64,000 nucleotides of DNA from the NCBI GenBank assembly GCA_965204715.1, contig OZ242009.1:2480001-2544000 (forward strand). Reading direction: 5' to 3'. Position 1 is the first letter of the stretch. The number at the start of each line of letters is the position of its first letter. The notes beneath the pieces were generated by a model. The model was not told where the DNA came from and ran no database searches. It saw nothing but the letters and a program-made list of their open reading frames with translations. Shown in pieces: positions 50,472-59,337 of this stretch. The position numbers and the translations under genes were made by a program. This stretch comes from CATOSP01 sp965204715. GTDB taxonomy: Bacteria > Chloroflexota > Dehalococcoidia > Lucifugimonadales > UBA3495.

Positions 50472-51482
50472 CTAAATCTCCATGTTGGAACCGCGCTTGA
50501 GCAGCTCGGTGGGGTAGTCAACGTATACGTCGTCGTAAAGCTCCGCGGGCTGGGGCATGGGGCTGGAGTCGGCGAACCGTATGGCCTCTTCCATCAGTTC
50601 CTCGGCCTCCCGGTCGATCCGGTCCAGTTCCTCGGCGGTGATTTCTCCCTGGGGGATGACCGTCTCCCGGAACAGCTTCAACGGGTCGCGGTTGCGCCAG
50701 TGTTCCTCTTCCTCCCTGGTGCGGTAGGAGAGGGGATTGTCGAAAACGGTGTGGCCGTAGTACCGGTAGGTGAGGCATTCCAGGAGCGTCGGGCCTTCCC
50801 CGGCCCTGGCCCTGGCAACGGCCTGCCCGGCGGCGTCGTAGACGGCGAAGACGTCCATGCCGTCAACGTGGATTCCGGGCATGTTGTAGGCCACGGCGCG
50901 GTCGGCGACGTGGGAGGCGGAGAGTGCGTATTCCACCGGTGTTGACTCGGCGTACTGGTTGTTCTCGCAGCAGAAGATGACCGGCAATTTCCAGACCGAG
51001 GCCAGGTTCATGCTCTCGTGGAGCACTCCCTGGTTGGCCCCGCCGTCGCCGAAGAAGGCCACGGCGACCCGCTGGTTGTTGTGCCGCAGCTTGGAGGTCA
51101 GGCCCGCGCCCACGGCCAGGGGCACGCTGGCGGCCACCACACCGTTGGTGCCGAGCATCCCCTTGCTCATGTCGGCAATGTGCATTGACCCGCCCTTGCC
51201 CTTGTTGGGGCCGGTGGCGCGTCCGAACAGCTCGGCCATCATCCCCTTGGGGTCAACGCCCTTGGCGATGCAGTGCCCGTGGCCCCGGTGAGTGCTGCCG
51301 ATGTAATCGTCGTCGGTGAGGTGGGCGCAGATGCCCGTGGGGACAGCCTCCTGCCCCGCGGAGGAATGCACGGACGCCGACATGCGGCGTTGCCCGGTCT
51401 CCGGGATGCCGCGCTCCTCGAAGTGCCGGATGGTGGCCATGGTCCGGTAGAGTTTGAGCATGGTCTCGCGGGTCAGTTCCAT
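50472..51482 (-). CDS. Thiamine-dependent 2-oxo acid/acetoin dehydrogenase E1, alpha subunit
   Basis: E1 alpha binds TPP. The 336-residue protein has FEERGIPETGQRRMSASVHSSAGQEAV, TDDDYIGSTHRGHGHCIAKG, and the TPP motif VAVAFFGDGGANQGVLHESMNLASVWKLPVIFCCENN (GDG-x-N), followed by YAESTPVEYALSASHVADRA and a regulatory-loop region YRYYGHTVFDNPLSYR. It precedes the beta gene on the same strand. Acetoin versus pyruvate specificity cannot be told by eye; length and GHxxFD favour the acetoin/AcoA type. Confidence 0.9.
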   Translation of the reverse strand: MELTRETMLKLYRTMATIRHFEERGIPETGQRRMSASVHSSAGQEAVPTGICAHLTDDDYIGSTHRGHGHCIAKGVDPKGMMAELFGRATGPNKGKGGSMHIADMSKGMLGTNGVVAASVPLAVGAGLTSKLRHNNQRVAVAFFGDGGANQGVLHESMNLASVWKLPVIFCCENNQYAESTPVEYALSASHVADRAVAYNMPGIHVDGMDVFAVYDAAGQAVARARAGEGPTLLECLTYRYYGHTVFDNPLSYRTREEEEHWRNRDPLKLFRETVIPQGEITAEELDRIDREAEELMEEAIRFADSSPMPQPAELYDDVYVDYPTELLKRGSNMEI

Positions 51483-51578
51483 AGCTCCCCCTGCTCTGGC
51501 CGGGGCCCGGTCAGCCCCGGAATTTTTCTCATACTAGCATGGCCCAAATGGAAGTCAATAGCTTCAAAACCGTAGGAC

Positions 51579-51709
51579 AGGGTCTTTCGATTCTCTGTGA
51601 AATTGTCTGAACTGTGATTCATGTGATTGATGGATGGGCATGATTCTCCAAATCACGGCTATCCCTGAATCAGAAAAATCACAGTTCAGACAAAGAATCG
51701 AAAGACCAT
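51579..51709 (+). mobile_element. MITE-like element, copy 1
   Basis: A ~131-bp element with terminal inverted repeats AGGGTCTTTCGATTCT (one mismatch at the right end). The interior contains GTCTGAACTGTGATT and its complement, so most of it can fold back. It has no coding capacity. A near-identical inverted copy lies at 57098-57227. It lies between the E1 alpha start and the SAM hydrolase stop. Confidence 0.8.
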
Positions 51710-51770
51710 AGACCGTGGGAAATGCCTTGGGATGTACGCCTGAACCGGATGTAATAGGAACTCGGGCCTG

Positions 51771-52610
51771 TTACGAGAATCTGACCGATACAGGCGCTCC
51801 CGCTCCAACCCCCAGTGCCGCCGCTGCGTTGCCGTCGGGGACTGCTATTTCCAGGTAGCCGAGGCTCCCGGCCAGGGCTATCAGGTCTGCGGGACCGCTG
51901 GAGTGCCCAGGTCCGTCATGGAACGTCCGGCTCAGGCCGTGGATTGTGCGGCCCGCTATCTGTACGTCTACGTTTGGGCTGTCGCCGAGTTCTTCGCCGG
52001 TGATGTTGGTTACAAGGTTGCCGAAGTGGTCGGCGTACACCACCTCGCCCGACAGCATATTGCCGTCTGCCGATGGCCGGGGGATTGGGAGCCATGCCAT
52101 GTCGCTTACCCGGCCCCCCAATTCAGCGGGCGGGACTCCCCGGGAGATGTGGGCCGCGACCGGGGCAAAGACATCGCGGCCGTGGAAGGTTCGGCTGAGG
52201 GGTTGTAGCCAGTAGCTGGAATTGGTTAGGTGATAGGCGGTGATTTCCGGCGGCAACGCTACCCGTCCGGGGAGTTCGGGTGCGCCGTCCATGTAATCTC
52301 CTACGACGCAACTGAGCAGTCCGTTGTCGGGAGCGACGAACCTTGCTGTGGGTGTTTCCAATAGAAGCGCCCGGCGGTCTGTGCCTACCCCCGGGTCTAC
52401 TACCGCAACATGGATGGAGCCTTGCGGGAAGAAGCGGTGGCTGCTCCCCAACAGGAAGGCCCCTTGGCGGACGTTCTGGGGCTGGACCAGGTGGGTGAGG
52501 TCAATCAGCGCGGCGTTGGGGTTGATGCGGAGGATTACCCCTTTCATCACGCCCACGTAGGGGTCGGCAAGGCCGAAGTCCGTGGTCAGGACGATGGGCT
52601 GAGAAGCCAT
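51771..52610 (-). CDS. S-adenosyl-L-methionine hydrolase (DUF62 / fluorinase-chlorinase fold)
   Basis: DUF62 enzymes split SAM into adenosine and methionine using water. The ~279-residue product begins PIVLTTDFGLADPYVGVMKG, then HLVQPQNVRQGAFLLGSS, HVAVVDPGVGTDRRALLLE, FVAPDNGLLSCVV, TFHGRDVFAPVAAHIS and YADHFGNLVTNIT, the complete family pattern including the conserved Asp and Arg-Asp (GRD) positions. The halide-binding specifics of fluorinase are not evident. ATG 52610 (MASQP) was chosen as the homology start; no good Shine-Dalgarno is visible. Confidence 0.9.
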   Translation of the reverse strand: MASQPIVLTTDFGLADPYVGVMKGVILRINPNAALIDLTHLVQPQNVRQGAFLLGSSHRFFPQGSIHVAVVDPGVGTDRRALLLETPTARFVAPDNGLLSCVVGDYMDGAPELPGRVALPPEITAYHLTNSSYWLQPLSRTFHGRDVFAPVAAHISRGVPPAELGGRVSDMAWLPIPRPSADGNMLSGEVVYADHFGNLVTNITGEELGDSPNVDVQIAGRTIHGLSRTFHDGPGHSSGPADLIALAGSLGYLEIAVPDGNAAAALGVGAGAPVSVRFS

Positions 52611-52702
52611 GAATGTCACACACTGCAATGGGGGAGGACTGAATCGGACTCCGTGCAGAGAAGAAATGGCCGGAACTGTGACGGGTCAGGCGGGAAATGC
52701 CG

Positions 52703-53008
52703 CTACTTCATGAACTTGAGAGTGACAACCGATACCGCCAGTACCACGGCGGCGATGACCGCTACTACGATGGTGTCGAGGGTCTCCCATATCTGGTCGC
52801 TGCCGCGGACGCTGAGAATGGACATGCCCAGGAACACGGCGGCCAGGATGATGGTGAACTGGAACAGGGTTTTCTCCAGGCCACGCCGGGTACGGACGGT
52901 CGATTGGGCCGAACCGAAGAGACCTGTGCCGGCTTCTTTGACCTGGGCCAGGATGATCAGCACTATGACGATGGATATGAGGATCTGGACGATGTTCAGG
53001 TACAGCAA
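52703..53008 (-). CDS. secG: Preprotein translocase subunit SecG
   Basis: SecG is the small membrane subunit of SecYEG. The 101 residues contain an N-terminal helix (NIVQILISIVIVLIILAQV), the conserved cytosolic loop GTGLFGSAQSTVRTRRGLEK, a second helix (TIILAAVFLGMSILSV) and an additional C-terminal helix (TIVVAVIAAVVLAVSVVTL), one more than in the E. coli protein. It starts 4 bp after the gatB stop, so the two are co-transcribed and probably coupled. Confidence 0.9.
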   Translation of the reverse strand: MLYLNIVQILISIVIVLIILAQVKEAGTGLFGSAQSTVRTRRGLEKTLFQFTIILAAVFLGMSILSVRGSDQIWETLDTIVVAVIAAVVLAVSVVTLKFMK

Positions 53009-53012
53009 TTGA

Positions 53013-54527
53013 CTAACTCTTGTTGGGTTGATTGTCTCGGATGGATTCCAGTTCTTCGGCGATTAGCCGGTTGACCATCTCCGGGTTTGCCTGGCCCCGG
53101 GTGATGCGCATCACCTGGCCGGTCAGGAACTTGGCCACGGACTCCTTGCCCTGGAGGAAGTCGTCCACCGCCTTTGGGTTGGACTCGATGGCCTCCCGCA
53201 CGGCGGGGGCAAGGGAAGACGTTTCGTTAATCTGGGTGTAGCCCCGTTCACGAATGATGTTATCAGGCGACTTTCCAGTATTGAAGGACTCCTCCAGCAC
53301 GGTTTTACCCAATGTAGCACTTACGGTTCCGGAGTCTATCCTGTCGATAAGCTGCACCATCATTGATGGGGTAACTCGTGAGTCGTCGATGCTGAATGGG
53401 CCAGCGTTGAGCAACTGGCCCAGGGGTCCCAACATCCAGTTGCTAACGCTCTTGGCGAACCTGTCGCGGTCGTCCCCGGCGGTCGTCTTCAACGCCAACG
53501 CTTCCTCGAAATAGTCCGCCGCGGGCTTGGAAGCCGTCAACAGGGACGCATCGTATTCAGGAAGGTTGTACTCCTTCACGAACCTGGATTTCCGCTGGGC
53601 GGCAAGCTCGGGCAGTTGCTCCCGCAGGTCCTCGACCCAGGCATGGTCGATCACCAGGGGAGGCAGGTCCGGTTCCGGGAAGTAGCGGTAGTCGTGGGCG
53701 TATTCCTTGCTGCGCTGGGATACTGTTGCGTTGCGGTCATCCAGCCAGCCGCGCGTCTCCTGCACCACCTGGCCGCCGGACTCGACGACCTGGCGCTGGC
53801 GTTCAAACTCGTAGTTTAGGGCGAGGAACACGGACCGGAAGCTGTTCATGTTCTTGACCTCGGTCCGGTTGCCGAACTCGGTACTGCCCCTGGGACGGAT
53901 GCTGATGTTGGCGTCGCAGCGGAAGCTGCCGTCCTGCATGTTCCCGGTGCTCACGCCCAGGTATTGCAGGATGGAGTGGAGGGTCGTGAGGTAGGCCTGG
54001 GCCTCTTCAGGCGAGGAAATGTCCGGGGCGCTGACCACCTCCATCAGGGGGACGCCGGAGCGGTTTACGTCAACCAGGCTGTATGAATCGCCGTCAGGTG
54101 ATGGGATGTGCTGCAACTTGGCAACGTCTTCTTCCAGGTGGACGCGGTTGATGCCCACGCGGGTGGCGGCGCCATCGATGTCCAGGTCCAGGTGGCCGTC
54201 CACTGCCAGGGGAAGATCATACTGTGATATCTGGTATCCCTTCATCAGGTCGGGGTACGGGTAGTTCTTCCGGTCGAACTTGGAGTAGGACGGGATTCGG
54301 CAGTTCAGCGCCAGCCCGGTCATTATCGTGTGTTCGACCGCCTTGCGGTTTATCACCGGCAGGCTGCCCGGCAGTCCCAGGCAGACGGGGCAGACACGGG
54401 TGTTGGGTGCGGCGGACTGGTAATCGGCCCGGCAGGAACAGAACATCTTGCTGCGGGTCAGCAGTTGGACGTGGACTTCCAGGCCGATGACCGGCTCGTA
54501 TTCCACTGGGGTTTTCTGTTTCAACAT
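53013..54527 (-). CDS. gatB: Aspartyl/glutamyl-tRNA amidotransferase subunit B
   Basis: GatB is the kinase/tRNA-binding subunit of the amidotransferase that makes Gln-tRNA(Gln) and/or Asn-tRNA(Asn). The 504-residue protein has EPVIGLEVHVQLLTRSKMFC, CPVCLGLPGSLPVINRKAVE, the zinc Cys set (FCSCRADY and CPVCLG), KNYPYPDLMKGYQISQYDLPL, RTEVKNMNSFRSVFLALNYE, the YqeY-like tail with EEALALKTTAGDD and FLTGQVMRITRGQANPEMVN. Full length. GatA and GatC are not adjacent. Confidence 0.97.
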   Translation of the reverse strand: MLKQKTPVEYEPVIGLEVHVQLLTRSKMFCSCRADYQSAAPNTRVCPVCLGLPGSLPVINRKAVEHTIMTGLALNCRIPSYSKFDRKNYPYPDLMKGYQISQYDLPLAVDGHLDLDIDGAATRVGINRVHLEEDVAKLQHIPSPDGDSYSLVDVNRSGVPLMEVVSAPDISSPEEAQAYLTTLHSILQYLGVSTGNMQDGSFRCDANISIRPRGSTEFGNRTEVKNMNSFRSVFLALNYEFERQRQVVESGGQVVQETRGWLDDRNATVSQRSKEYAHDYRYFPEPDLPPLVIDHAWVEDLREQLPELAAQRKSRFVKEYNLPEYDASLLTASKPAADYFEEALALKTTAGDDRDRFAKSVSNWMLGPLGQLLNAGPFSIDDSRVTPSMMVQLIDRIDSGTVSATLGKTVLEESFNTGKSPDNIIRERGYTQINETSSLAPAVREAIESNPKAVDDFLQGKESVAKFLTGQVMRITRGQANPEMVNRLIAEELESIRDNQPNKS

Positions 54528-54666
54528 GGTCCTGTGCTATGTCGTGGGCTATATTGTCTGGAGATGTTCGCCGGGGAGATCAGTGGTCCAATAACTGCGG
54601 TGAAGCGCATCTTGTGGCTTTTCTATATGTGTCCCGGTGAGACTGGGAATAGCGTCGGGCCGCGAA

Positions 54667-55548
54667 TCAAATCTGGTTGATTACTGCCCTGGCCGTGGGA
54701 CCTATGTCCGCTGGGCTCGGTATAATTGTTGCCCCGGCCTGCCGCAGAGCCTCGATTTTGCTCGCGGCGGTCGCGCTGCTGCCGGTGATGATTGCTCCGG
54801 CGTGTCCCATGCGCTTGCCCGGCGGGGCGGTCGCTCCGACGACAAGGGCGCATACCGGTTTGCTGAATGACTCCCGTATGTAGTCTGCGGCCTCCTGTTC
54901 CAACGACCCTCCGATCTCGCCGATAAGGACCACCAGGTCCGTGTCCGGGTCATCGTTGAACAGGCGGAGCGCGTCGACGAAGCCCGTACCGATTATAGGG
55001 TCCCCTCCGATACCGACGCAACTTGACTGGCCAATGCCTTCGCGGGTCAACTGGTCAACCGCTTCATAGGTCAGGGTCCCGCTGCGCGAAACGACCCCGG
55101 CGCGGCCCGGCTGGTGGATCGCACCGGGCATGATTCCCAGCTTGCACCTGGCCGCGGGGTTGATGATGCCTGGACAGTTGGGGCCCACCAGTCGGGTATC
55201 CTTTCGTTCCAGGTAGCTGTTGACCCGGACCATGTCCGTCACGGGCACGCCTTCCGTGACGCAGATGACCAGCGGGATTCCGGCGTCGGCGGCCTCAACG
55301 ATAGCTTCGGCGGCGAACGGCGGCGGGACGAAAATCAGGGAGGCGCTGGGCTGGGTCTCACGGACTGCCTCATCCACCGAGTCGAAGACGGGCACACTCT
55401 CCCGAAAGAACTGTCCGCCTCGCCCCGGCGTCACTCCGGCCACGATGTTCGTGCCGTAGTCCATGCACGCGGCGGCATGGAAACTTCCTTCCCTGCCGGT
55501 GATGCCCTGGACAATGGCCCGGGTTCCGGCGTCCACCAGAATACCCAT
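54667..55548 (-). CDS. sucD: Succinate-CoA ligase, alpha subunit
   Basis: The enzyme links succinyl-CoA cleavage to nucleotide phosphorylation in the TCA cycle. SucD motifs: IVQGITGREGSFHAAACMDYGTNIV (CoA-binding), FVPPPFAAEAIVEA, GPNCPGIINPA, SRSGTLTYEAVDQLTREGIGQSSCVGIGGDPIIG, and the phosphohistidine site GKRMGHAGAIITG. The 293 residues are full length. It follows sucC by 58 bp. Confidence 0.96.
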   Translation of the reverse strand: MGILVDAGTRAIVQGITGREGSFHAAACMDYGTNIVAGVTPGRGGQFFRESVPVFDSVDEAVRETQPSASLIFVPPPFAAEAIVEAADAGIPLVICVTEGVPVTDMVRVNSYLERKDTRLVGPNCPGIINPAARCKLGIMPGAIHQPGRAGVVSRSGTLTYEAVDQLTREGIGQSSCVGIGGDPIIGTGFVDALRLFNDDPDTDLVVLIGEIGGSLEQEAADYIRESFSKPVCALVVGATAPPGKRMGHAGAIITGSSATAASKIEALRQAGATIIPSPADIGPTARAVINQI

Positions 55549-55606
55549 ATCAACCCCAGCCCCTCGAACTCATTTGACGCTCAATACGTCCGGCCGGATT
55601 GTTGTG

Positions 55607-56761
55607 TTAGGCCGGCTGTCTGACAGCCTCGGCGGCCTCCGCGAGGGTGTCAGCGAATGTGACGGGCAACCCGGAATCCCGGAAGATGGCCCTGCCCTCC
55701 TCCATGTTGGTGCCCAGGAGCCGCACGATCATGGGCTGTACGGCCCCGGTTTCCTGGTACGCCTGCACCACGCCCCTTGCCGCCACGTCGCAGCGGAGTA
55801 TGCCGCCAAACAGGTTGATGAGCACCCTTGTAACTTTGGGATCGGAGACGATGATTTTGACTGCGGCAGCGACCTTTTCCTCGTCGGATCCCCCGCCCAC
55901 GTCCAGGAAGTTGGCTGGGGAAGCGCCTACCGTCTGCGTCAGGTCAAGGGTGGCCATGGCCAGGCCCGCTCCGTTGATCAGGCAGCCGACGTCGCCTTCC
56001 AGGTTTACATAAGAGATGCCCAGGGCCGTAGCTTCGGCCTCCCGCGGGTCTTCCTGGGAGGAGTCCCTCAACTCCATCAAGTCTTGGTGCCGGAACAGGG
56101 CATCATCGTCAAGGTCAATCTTGGCGTCCAGGGCCACAACCTCGCCGGATGTGGTGACTACCAGGGGGTTTATCTCAACCAGGGAGCAGTCCAACTCGGC
56201 ATTGATGCGGGCTATGGAATTCATAATAGCGCCTGCGGGCCGGGCCAACTCGCCGGTTACTTCCAGTTTCGACGCCAGCCGCCTTGTCTGGAAGGGCATG
56301 AGACCCAGAAGGGGGTCGATGGCTTCCGAGTGGATGTCCTCCGGGCGGGAGGCAGATACTTCCTCTATGTCCATGCCTCCGGCCCGGCTGGCCAGCAGCA
56401 CGGGCATGGCCAGGGCGCGGTCCAGCGTGACGGCCAAGTATAACTCCCGGTCTATGTTGACCGGCTCTTCAATCAATAGCTGGTTTACGGGGATGCCATC
56501 GGGTCCCGTTTGGGGCGTGACCAGGTTGGAGCCGACTAGAGACGTGGCGAACTCCTCCGCTTCCTGGGGGGAGTTGACTAGCTTGATTCCACCGCCCCGG
56601 CCGCGCCCGCCGGCATGGACCTGGGCCTTCACAACACCCCTGCCGCCAAGTTCGCTCACGAATCGGGCGGCGTCTTCCGGGGTGGAAGCTACGTAGCCGC
56701 GGGGCACGGGGATACCGTAGCGGGAAAAGATCTCTTTGGCCTGGAACTCGTGGACCTTCAT
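55607..56761 (-). CDS. sucC: Succinate-CoA ligase (ADP-forming), beta subunit
   Basis: SucC is an ATP-grasp protein: MKVHEFQAKEIFSRYGIPVPRG, VVKAQVHAGGRGRGGGIKL, LEINPLVVTTSGEVVALDAKI-type LVEINPLVVTTSGEVVALDA, GCLINGAGLAMATLDL, NFLDVGGGSDEEKVAAA and INLFGGILRCDVAARGVV. The 384 residues are complete. The order sucC-sucD is standard. A sigma70-type promoter lies about 130 bp upstream. Confidence 0.97.
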   Translation of the reverse strand: MKVHEFQAKEIFSRYGIPVPRGYVASTPEDAARFVSELGGRGVVKAQVHAGGRGRGGGIKLVNSPQEAEEFATSLVGSNLVTPQTGPDGIPVNQLLIEEPVNIDRELYLAVTLDRALAMPVLLASRAGGMDIEEVSASRPEDIHSEAIDPLLGLMPFQTRRLASKLEVTGELARPAGAIMNSIARINAELDCSLVEINPLVVTTSGEVVALDAKIDLDDDALFRHQDLMELRDSSQEDPREAEATALGISYVNLEGDVGCLINGAGLAMATLDLTQTVGASPANFLDVGGGSDEEKVAAAVKIIVSDPKVTRVLINLFGGILRCDVAARGVVQAYQETGAVQPMIVRLLGTNMEEGRAIFRDSGLPVTFADTLAEAAEAVRQPA

Positions 56762-56892
56762 TGGCGTTCCTCACCCGCTTCCCATTCCTCGGAAACCCTG
56801 TACCAGGACCGGACCAACTGGTGTGTGGATACACTCCGGCAGCATCACCGGAACGCGAATGTCCGGGAGACCGGACCGGTGTGACGCCTTTT

Positions 56893-56921
56893 AGACTATG
56901 TGATTTTGTTACGCGCGTCAA
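56893..56921 (-). promoter_or_regulatory. Sigma70-type promoter for sucCD
   Basis: On the minus strand TTGACG (56921-56916), a 17-bp spacer and TAGTCT (56898-56893). The expected leader before the sucC ATG is about 125 nt. I see no gene in the rest of 56762-57097. Confidence 0.5.
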
Positions 56922-57097
56922 TCGGTTGCGTCTGGGTGGCAGGAGACTAAACTAAAGCCAAGGTGAAATGTACATATCACTAGACCGCACTGTCGGTGGC
57001 CACCCAGTTGGAGCTTAAAGGTGATATGAGGTGCTGTGGAGTCCTTTCAGTCGTTTTCAAGACCCCGGAAATGCACATCCCACCTTGGTATTGGTAT

Positions 57098-57227
57098 AGG
57101 GTCTTTCGATTCTTTGTCTGAACTGTGATTTTTCTGATTCAGGGATAGCGGGATTGGGAGAATCATGCCCATCCATCAATCACATGAATCACAGTTCAGA
57201 CAATTTCACAGAGAATCGAAAGACCCT
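57098..57227 (-). mobile_element. MITE-like element, copy 2 (inverted relative to copy 1)
   Basis: A 130-bp element with perfect 16-bp ends AGGGTCTTTCGATTCT at 57098-57113 and its complement at 57212-57227. Its reverse complement matches 51579-51709 almost base for base; the visible differences are a few substitutions near the middle. No coding capacity. Confidence 0.85.
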
Positions 57228-57267
57228 GGGCCGGAGACGGACCAATGGTGGGGCGGATGGGGCCAGG

Positions 57268-57276
57268 TGCTATAAT
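57268..57276 (+). promoter_or_regulatory. Extended -10 promoter for the HpcH-family gene
   Basis: TGCTATAAT at 57268-57276 is a perfect -10 with TGn extension, 112 bp before the start codon. The -35 is not recognisable. It lies 40 bp beyond the MITE-like element. Confidence 0.5.
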
Positions 57277-57388
57277 CCGCCGGTAGGCGAACGAAATAAC
57301 TGCCGATGCCGGACTGGGGAAATCAGGAATGGGCGGCGTCAGCGATGCCGCTGTTTTCCCGGACCGGCTGGAGTTGAGGAGGTTTTCA

Positions 57389-58252
57389 ATGGCGGGAACG
57401 GTCCGTTACAACAAGGCTATTGACTTGCTGGAGCAGGGGAAGCCGGTGTTCTGTTCAGGTCTCGTCTGGAATGGAAACCTGGACGACCTTATGTATGTGG
57501 CTGACTCGGACTACGACATGGTGATCGTTGAGATGGAGCACGAGGGGTTGAGCTTCAACAACCTGCGCGCGTCCCTCCAGTTCCTGCTCAACCGGAAGAA
57601 GATCGCCGGGGGCGGAGGCTTGCAGGCCGACCCGGTTCCCTTGGTGCGCATTCCGCCCAACTCCCGGGAGCAGAACCAGTGGGTGATCAAGCAGGCGTTG
57701 GACACCGGAGTATATGGATTGGTCCTGCCCCATCTCAACACGGTCGAGGAGGCCAGGGCGGCTGTGGCGGCGGCCAGGTATCCCCAGATTCCCGGCTCGC
57801 CGGACTTCGAGCCGGAGGGGCAGCGTGGCTGGTGGGCCAGGATCGCTCCCCGTTATTGGGGGCTTTCAGCCCGGGAGTATTACCACGCTGCCGATCTGTG
57901 GCCGCTGGACCCGGACGGCAATATGCTGCTGATGCCCATCATCGAGGAACCGCAGGGCGTCGAGAACCTGCCGGAAATCCTGCGGGAAGTGAAGGGCATA
58001 GGCGCGGTCTGGGCCGGGCCGGGAGACATGTCGGTGGCTATGGGACATCCGGGGGAGTCCGACCATCCGGATGTGCAGGCGAACCTGCTGCGGATACTGG
58101 ACGCTTGTCAGAACGCCGGGGTGCCCTGCGCCACCGGGGCGACGGCTGCGGAGGTCCCAATGCGGCTGGAGCAGGGGTTCCGCATCATCATAACGTCGCC
58201 GGAGAAGTCAGCTCCGGGTCTGGTTGAGGGCCGGAGGCTTGCGGGCCGGTAA
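57389..58252 (+). CDS. HpcH/HpaI aldolase / citrate lyase-family protein
   Basis: A TIM-barrel class II-type aldolase acting on hydroxy-oxo acids. The 287-residue product has PVFCSGLVWNGNLDDLMYVADSDYDMVIVEMEHEG (metal-site Glu), PLVRIPPNSREQNQWVIKQALDTGVYGLVLPHLNTVEEA, LLMPIIEEPQGVENLPEIL and GAVWAGPGDMSVAMGHPG. GAGGAGG lies 8 nt before ATG 57389. An inserted segment around residues 130-170 (SPDFEPEGQRGWWARIAPRY) is longer than in HpaI. Substrate unknown. Confidence 0.88.
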   Translation: MAGTVRYNKAIDLLEQGKPVFCSGLVWNGNLDDLMYVADSDYDMVIVEMEHEGLSFNNLRASLQFLLNRKKIAGGGGLQADPVPLVRIPPNSREQNQWVIKQALDTGVYGLVLPHLNTVEEARAAVAAARYPQIPGSPDFEPEGQRGWWARIAPRYWGLSAREYYHAADLWPLDPDGNMLLMPIIEEPQGVENLPEILREVKGIGAVWAGPGDMSVAMGHPGESDHPDVQANLLRILDACQNAGVPCATGATAAEVPMRLEQGFRIIITSPEKSAPGLVEGRRLAGR

Positions 58253-58281
58253 GGAGACAAGGGGACCGCGATTCCCCGGTG

Positions 58282-59250
58282 TCACGGCGCTCGTCCGTCT
58301 GAAACCCCGTTAGCGTCAGGTCCCGGAATGTACTGGAAGAGGGGAGCGTCCGCCGGCAGGATGACCGTGGTCTGCTGGGTCAGGAACTTCTTGTAGGCTT
58401 CGAGGCTGCGGCGGAAGGCGAAGAACTCCGGGTCCTGTTCCAGCGCGTCGGCCAGAATCTTGATGGCCTCAGCCTCGCCTTCACCGCGGATCCTGTTGCT
58501 GTCCCGCTGGGCCTCGGCGCGGATGACGGCGGCTTCCCGGTCTGCGTCGGCTTTGATCACCAGCTCTTTCTCGGCGCCGTCGGCGCGGAACCCGGCCGCG
58601 ATGCGGTTACGCTCGGCCCTCATCCGGGTGTAGATGCTTGGAGTTACTTCGTCGGGGAAGTCGGCCCGTTTGATCCTCACGTCGATCATCTCGATTCCGA
58701 ACGGTTCGTCTTCCTCCGCGATGGTGCGCTTAACTTCTGAAAGCACCTCTTGCAATATCTCGGAACGGGCCTCGGTCCCCTCAACCTGTGGAATTCCGCC
58801 TTCCACGACCTGCTGTTCGGTTACCGGGTCGATCAGGGGTTTCGCCCCGATGATTTCAATCCGGTCCCTTCTGGCGACTTCGCTGCGCAGGCTGGAGGTC
58901 ACGATGTCGCCTAGCCGGCTGCGCGCGGTCCCCTCGGTCTGAAGTGTCTTGCGGAACTGGACCGGGTCGGTAATCCTGTATCTGGCATAGGAGTCAATTA
59001 CCAGGTTTTCCTTTTCGACGTCGGGCATGGCCACGGGAGGGGCGTCGATGCGCAGCACACGTTTATCGTACCTGACCACTGTGTCCACAAATGGGGCTTT
59101 CACGTACAGCCCCGGAGTTGGGCGTTGGCTGACCACTTCACCGAACCGGAGGATCAGCACCTGCTCGGTGATATCAACTACGTACAGGGATTGGGCCAGA
59201 ACGATGGCAGCGGCTATCACCACTACACCGGCGGCTATGAGACCTTTCAT
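58282..59250 (-). CDS. hflC: HflC, SPFH-family modulator of FtsH
   Basis: HflC with HflK forms a membrane cage around FtsH. The 322-residue product has one N-terminal membrane anchor (LIAAGVVVIAAAIVLAQSLYVV), the SPFH/prohibitin domain starting TEQVLILRFGEVV, GLYVKAPFVDTVVRYDKRVL and YRITDPVQF, then a long helical coiled coil (IRAEAQRDSNRIRGEGEAEA) and FFAFRRSLEAYKKFL. ATG 59250 is the homology start, with GGAG about 12 nt upstream. It follows hflK by 87 bp. Confidence 0.94.
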   Translation of the reverse strand: MKGLIAAGVVVIAAAIVLAQSLYVVDITEQVLILRFGEVVSQRPTPGLYVKAPFVDTVVRYDKRVLRIDAPPVAMPDVEKENLVIDSYARYRITDPVQFRKTLQTEGTARSRLGDIVTSSLRSEVARRDRIEIIGAKPLIDPVTEQQVVEGGIPQVEGTEARSEILQEVLSEVKRTIAEEDEPFGIEMIDVRIKRADFPDEVTPSIYTRMRAERNRIAAGFRADGAEKELVIKADADREAAVIRAEAQRDSNRIRGEGEAEAIKILADALEQDPEFFAFRRSLEAYKKFLTQQTTVILPADAPLFQYIPGPDANGVSDGRAP

Positions 59251-59337
59251 ATGACTTCTCGACTCCGACTGAGAAATTCGCCCCAAACCGCCATGCCGAC
59301 CGGGGCGCGGCGGATGGGGTCCGTCCCCAGACCAGGA

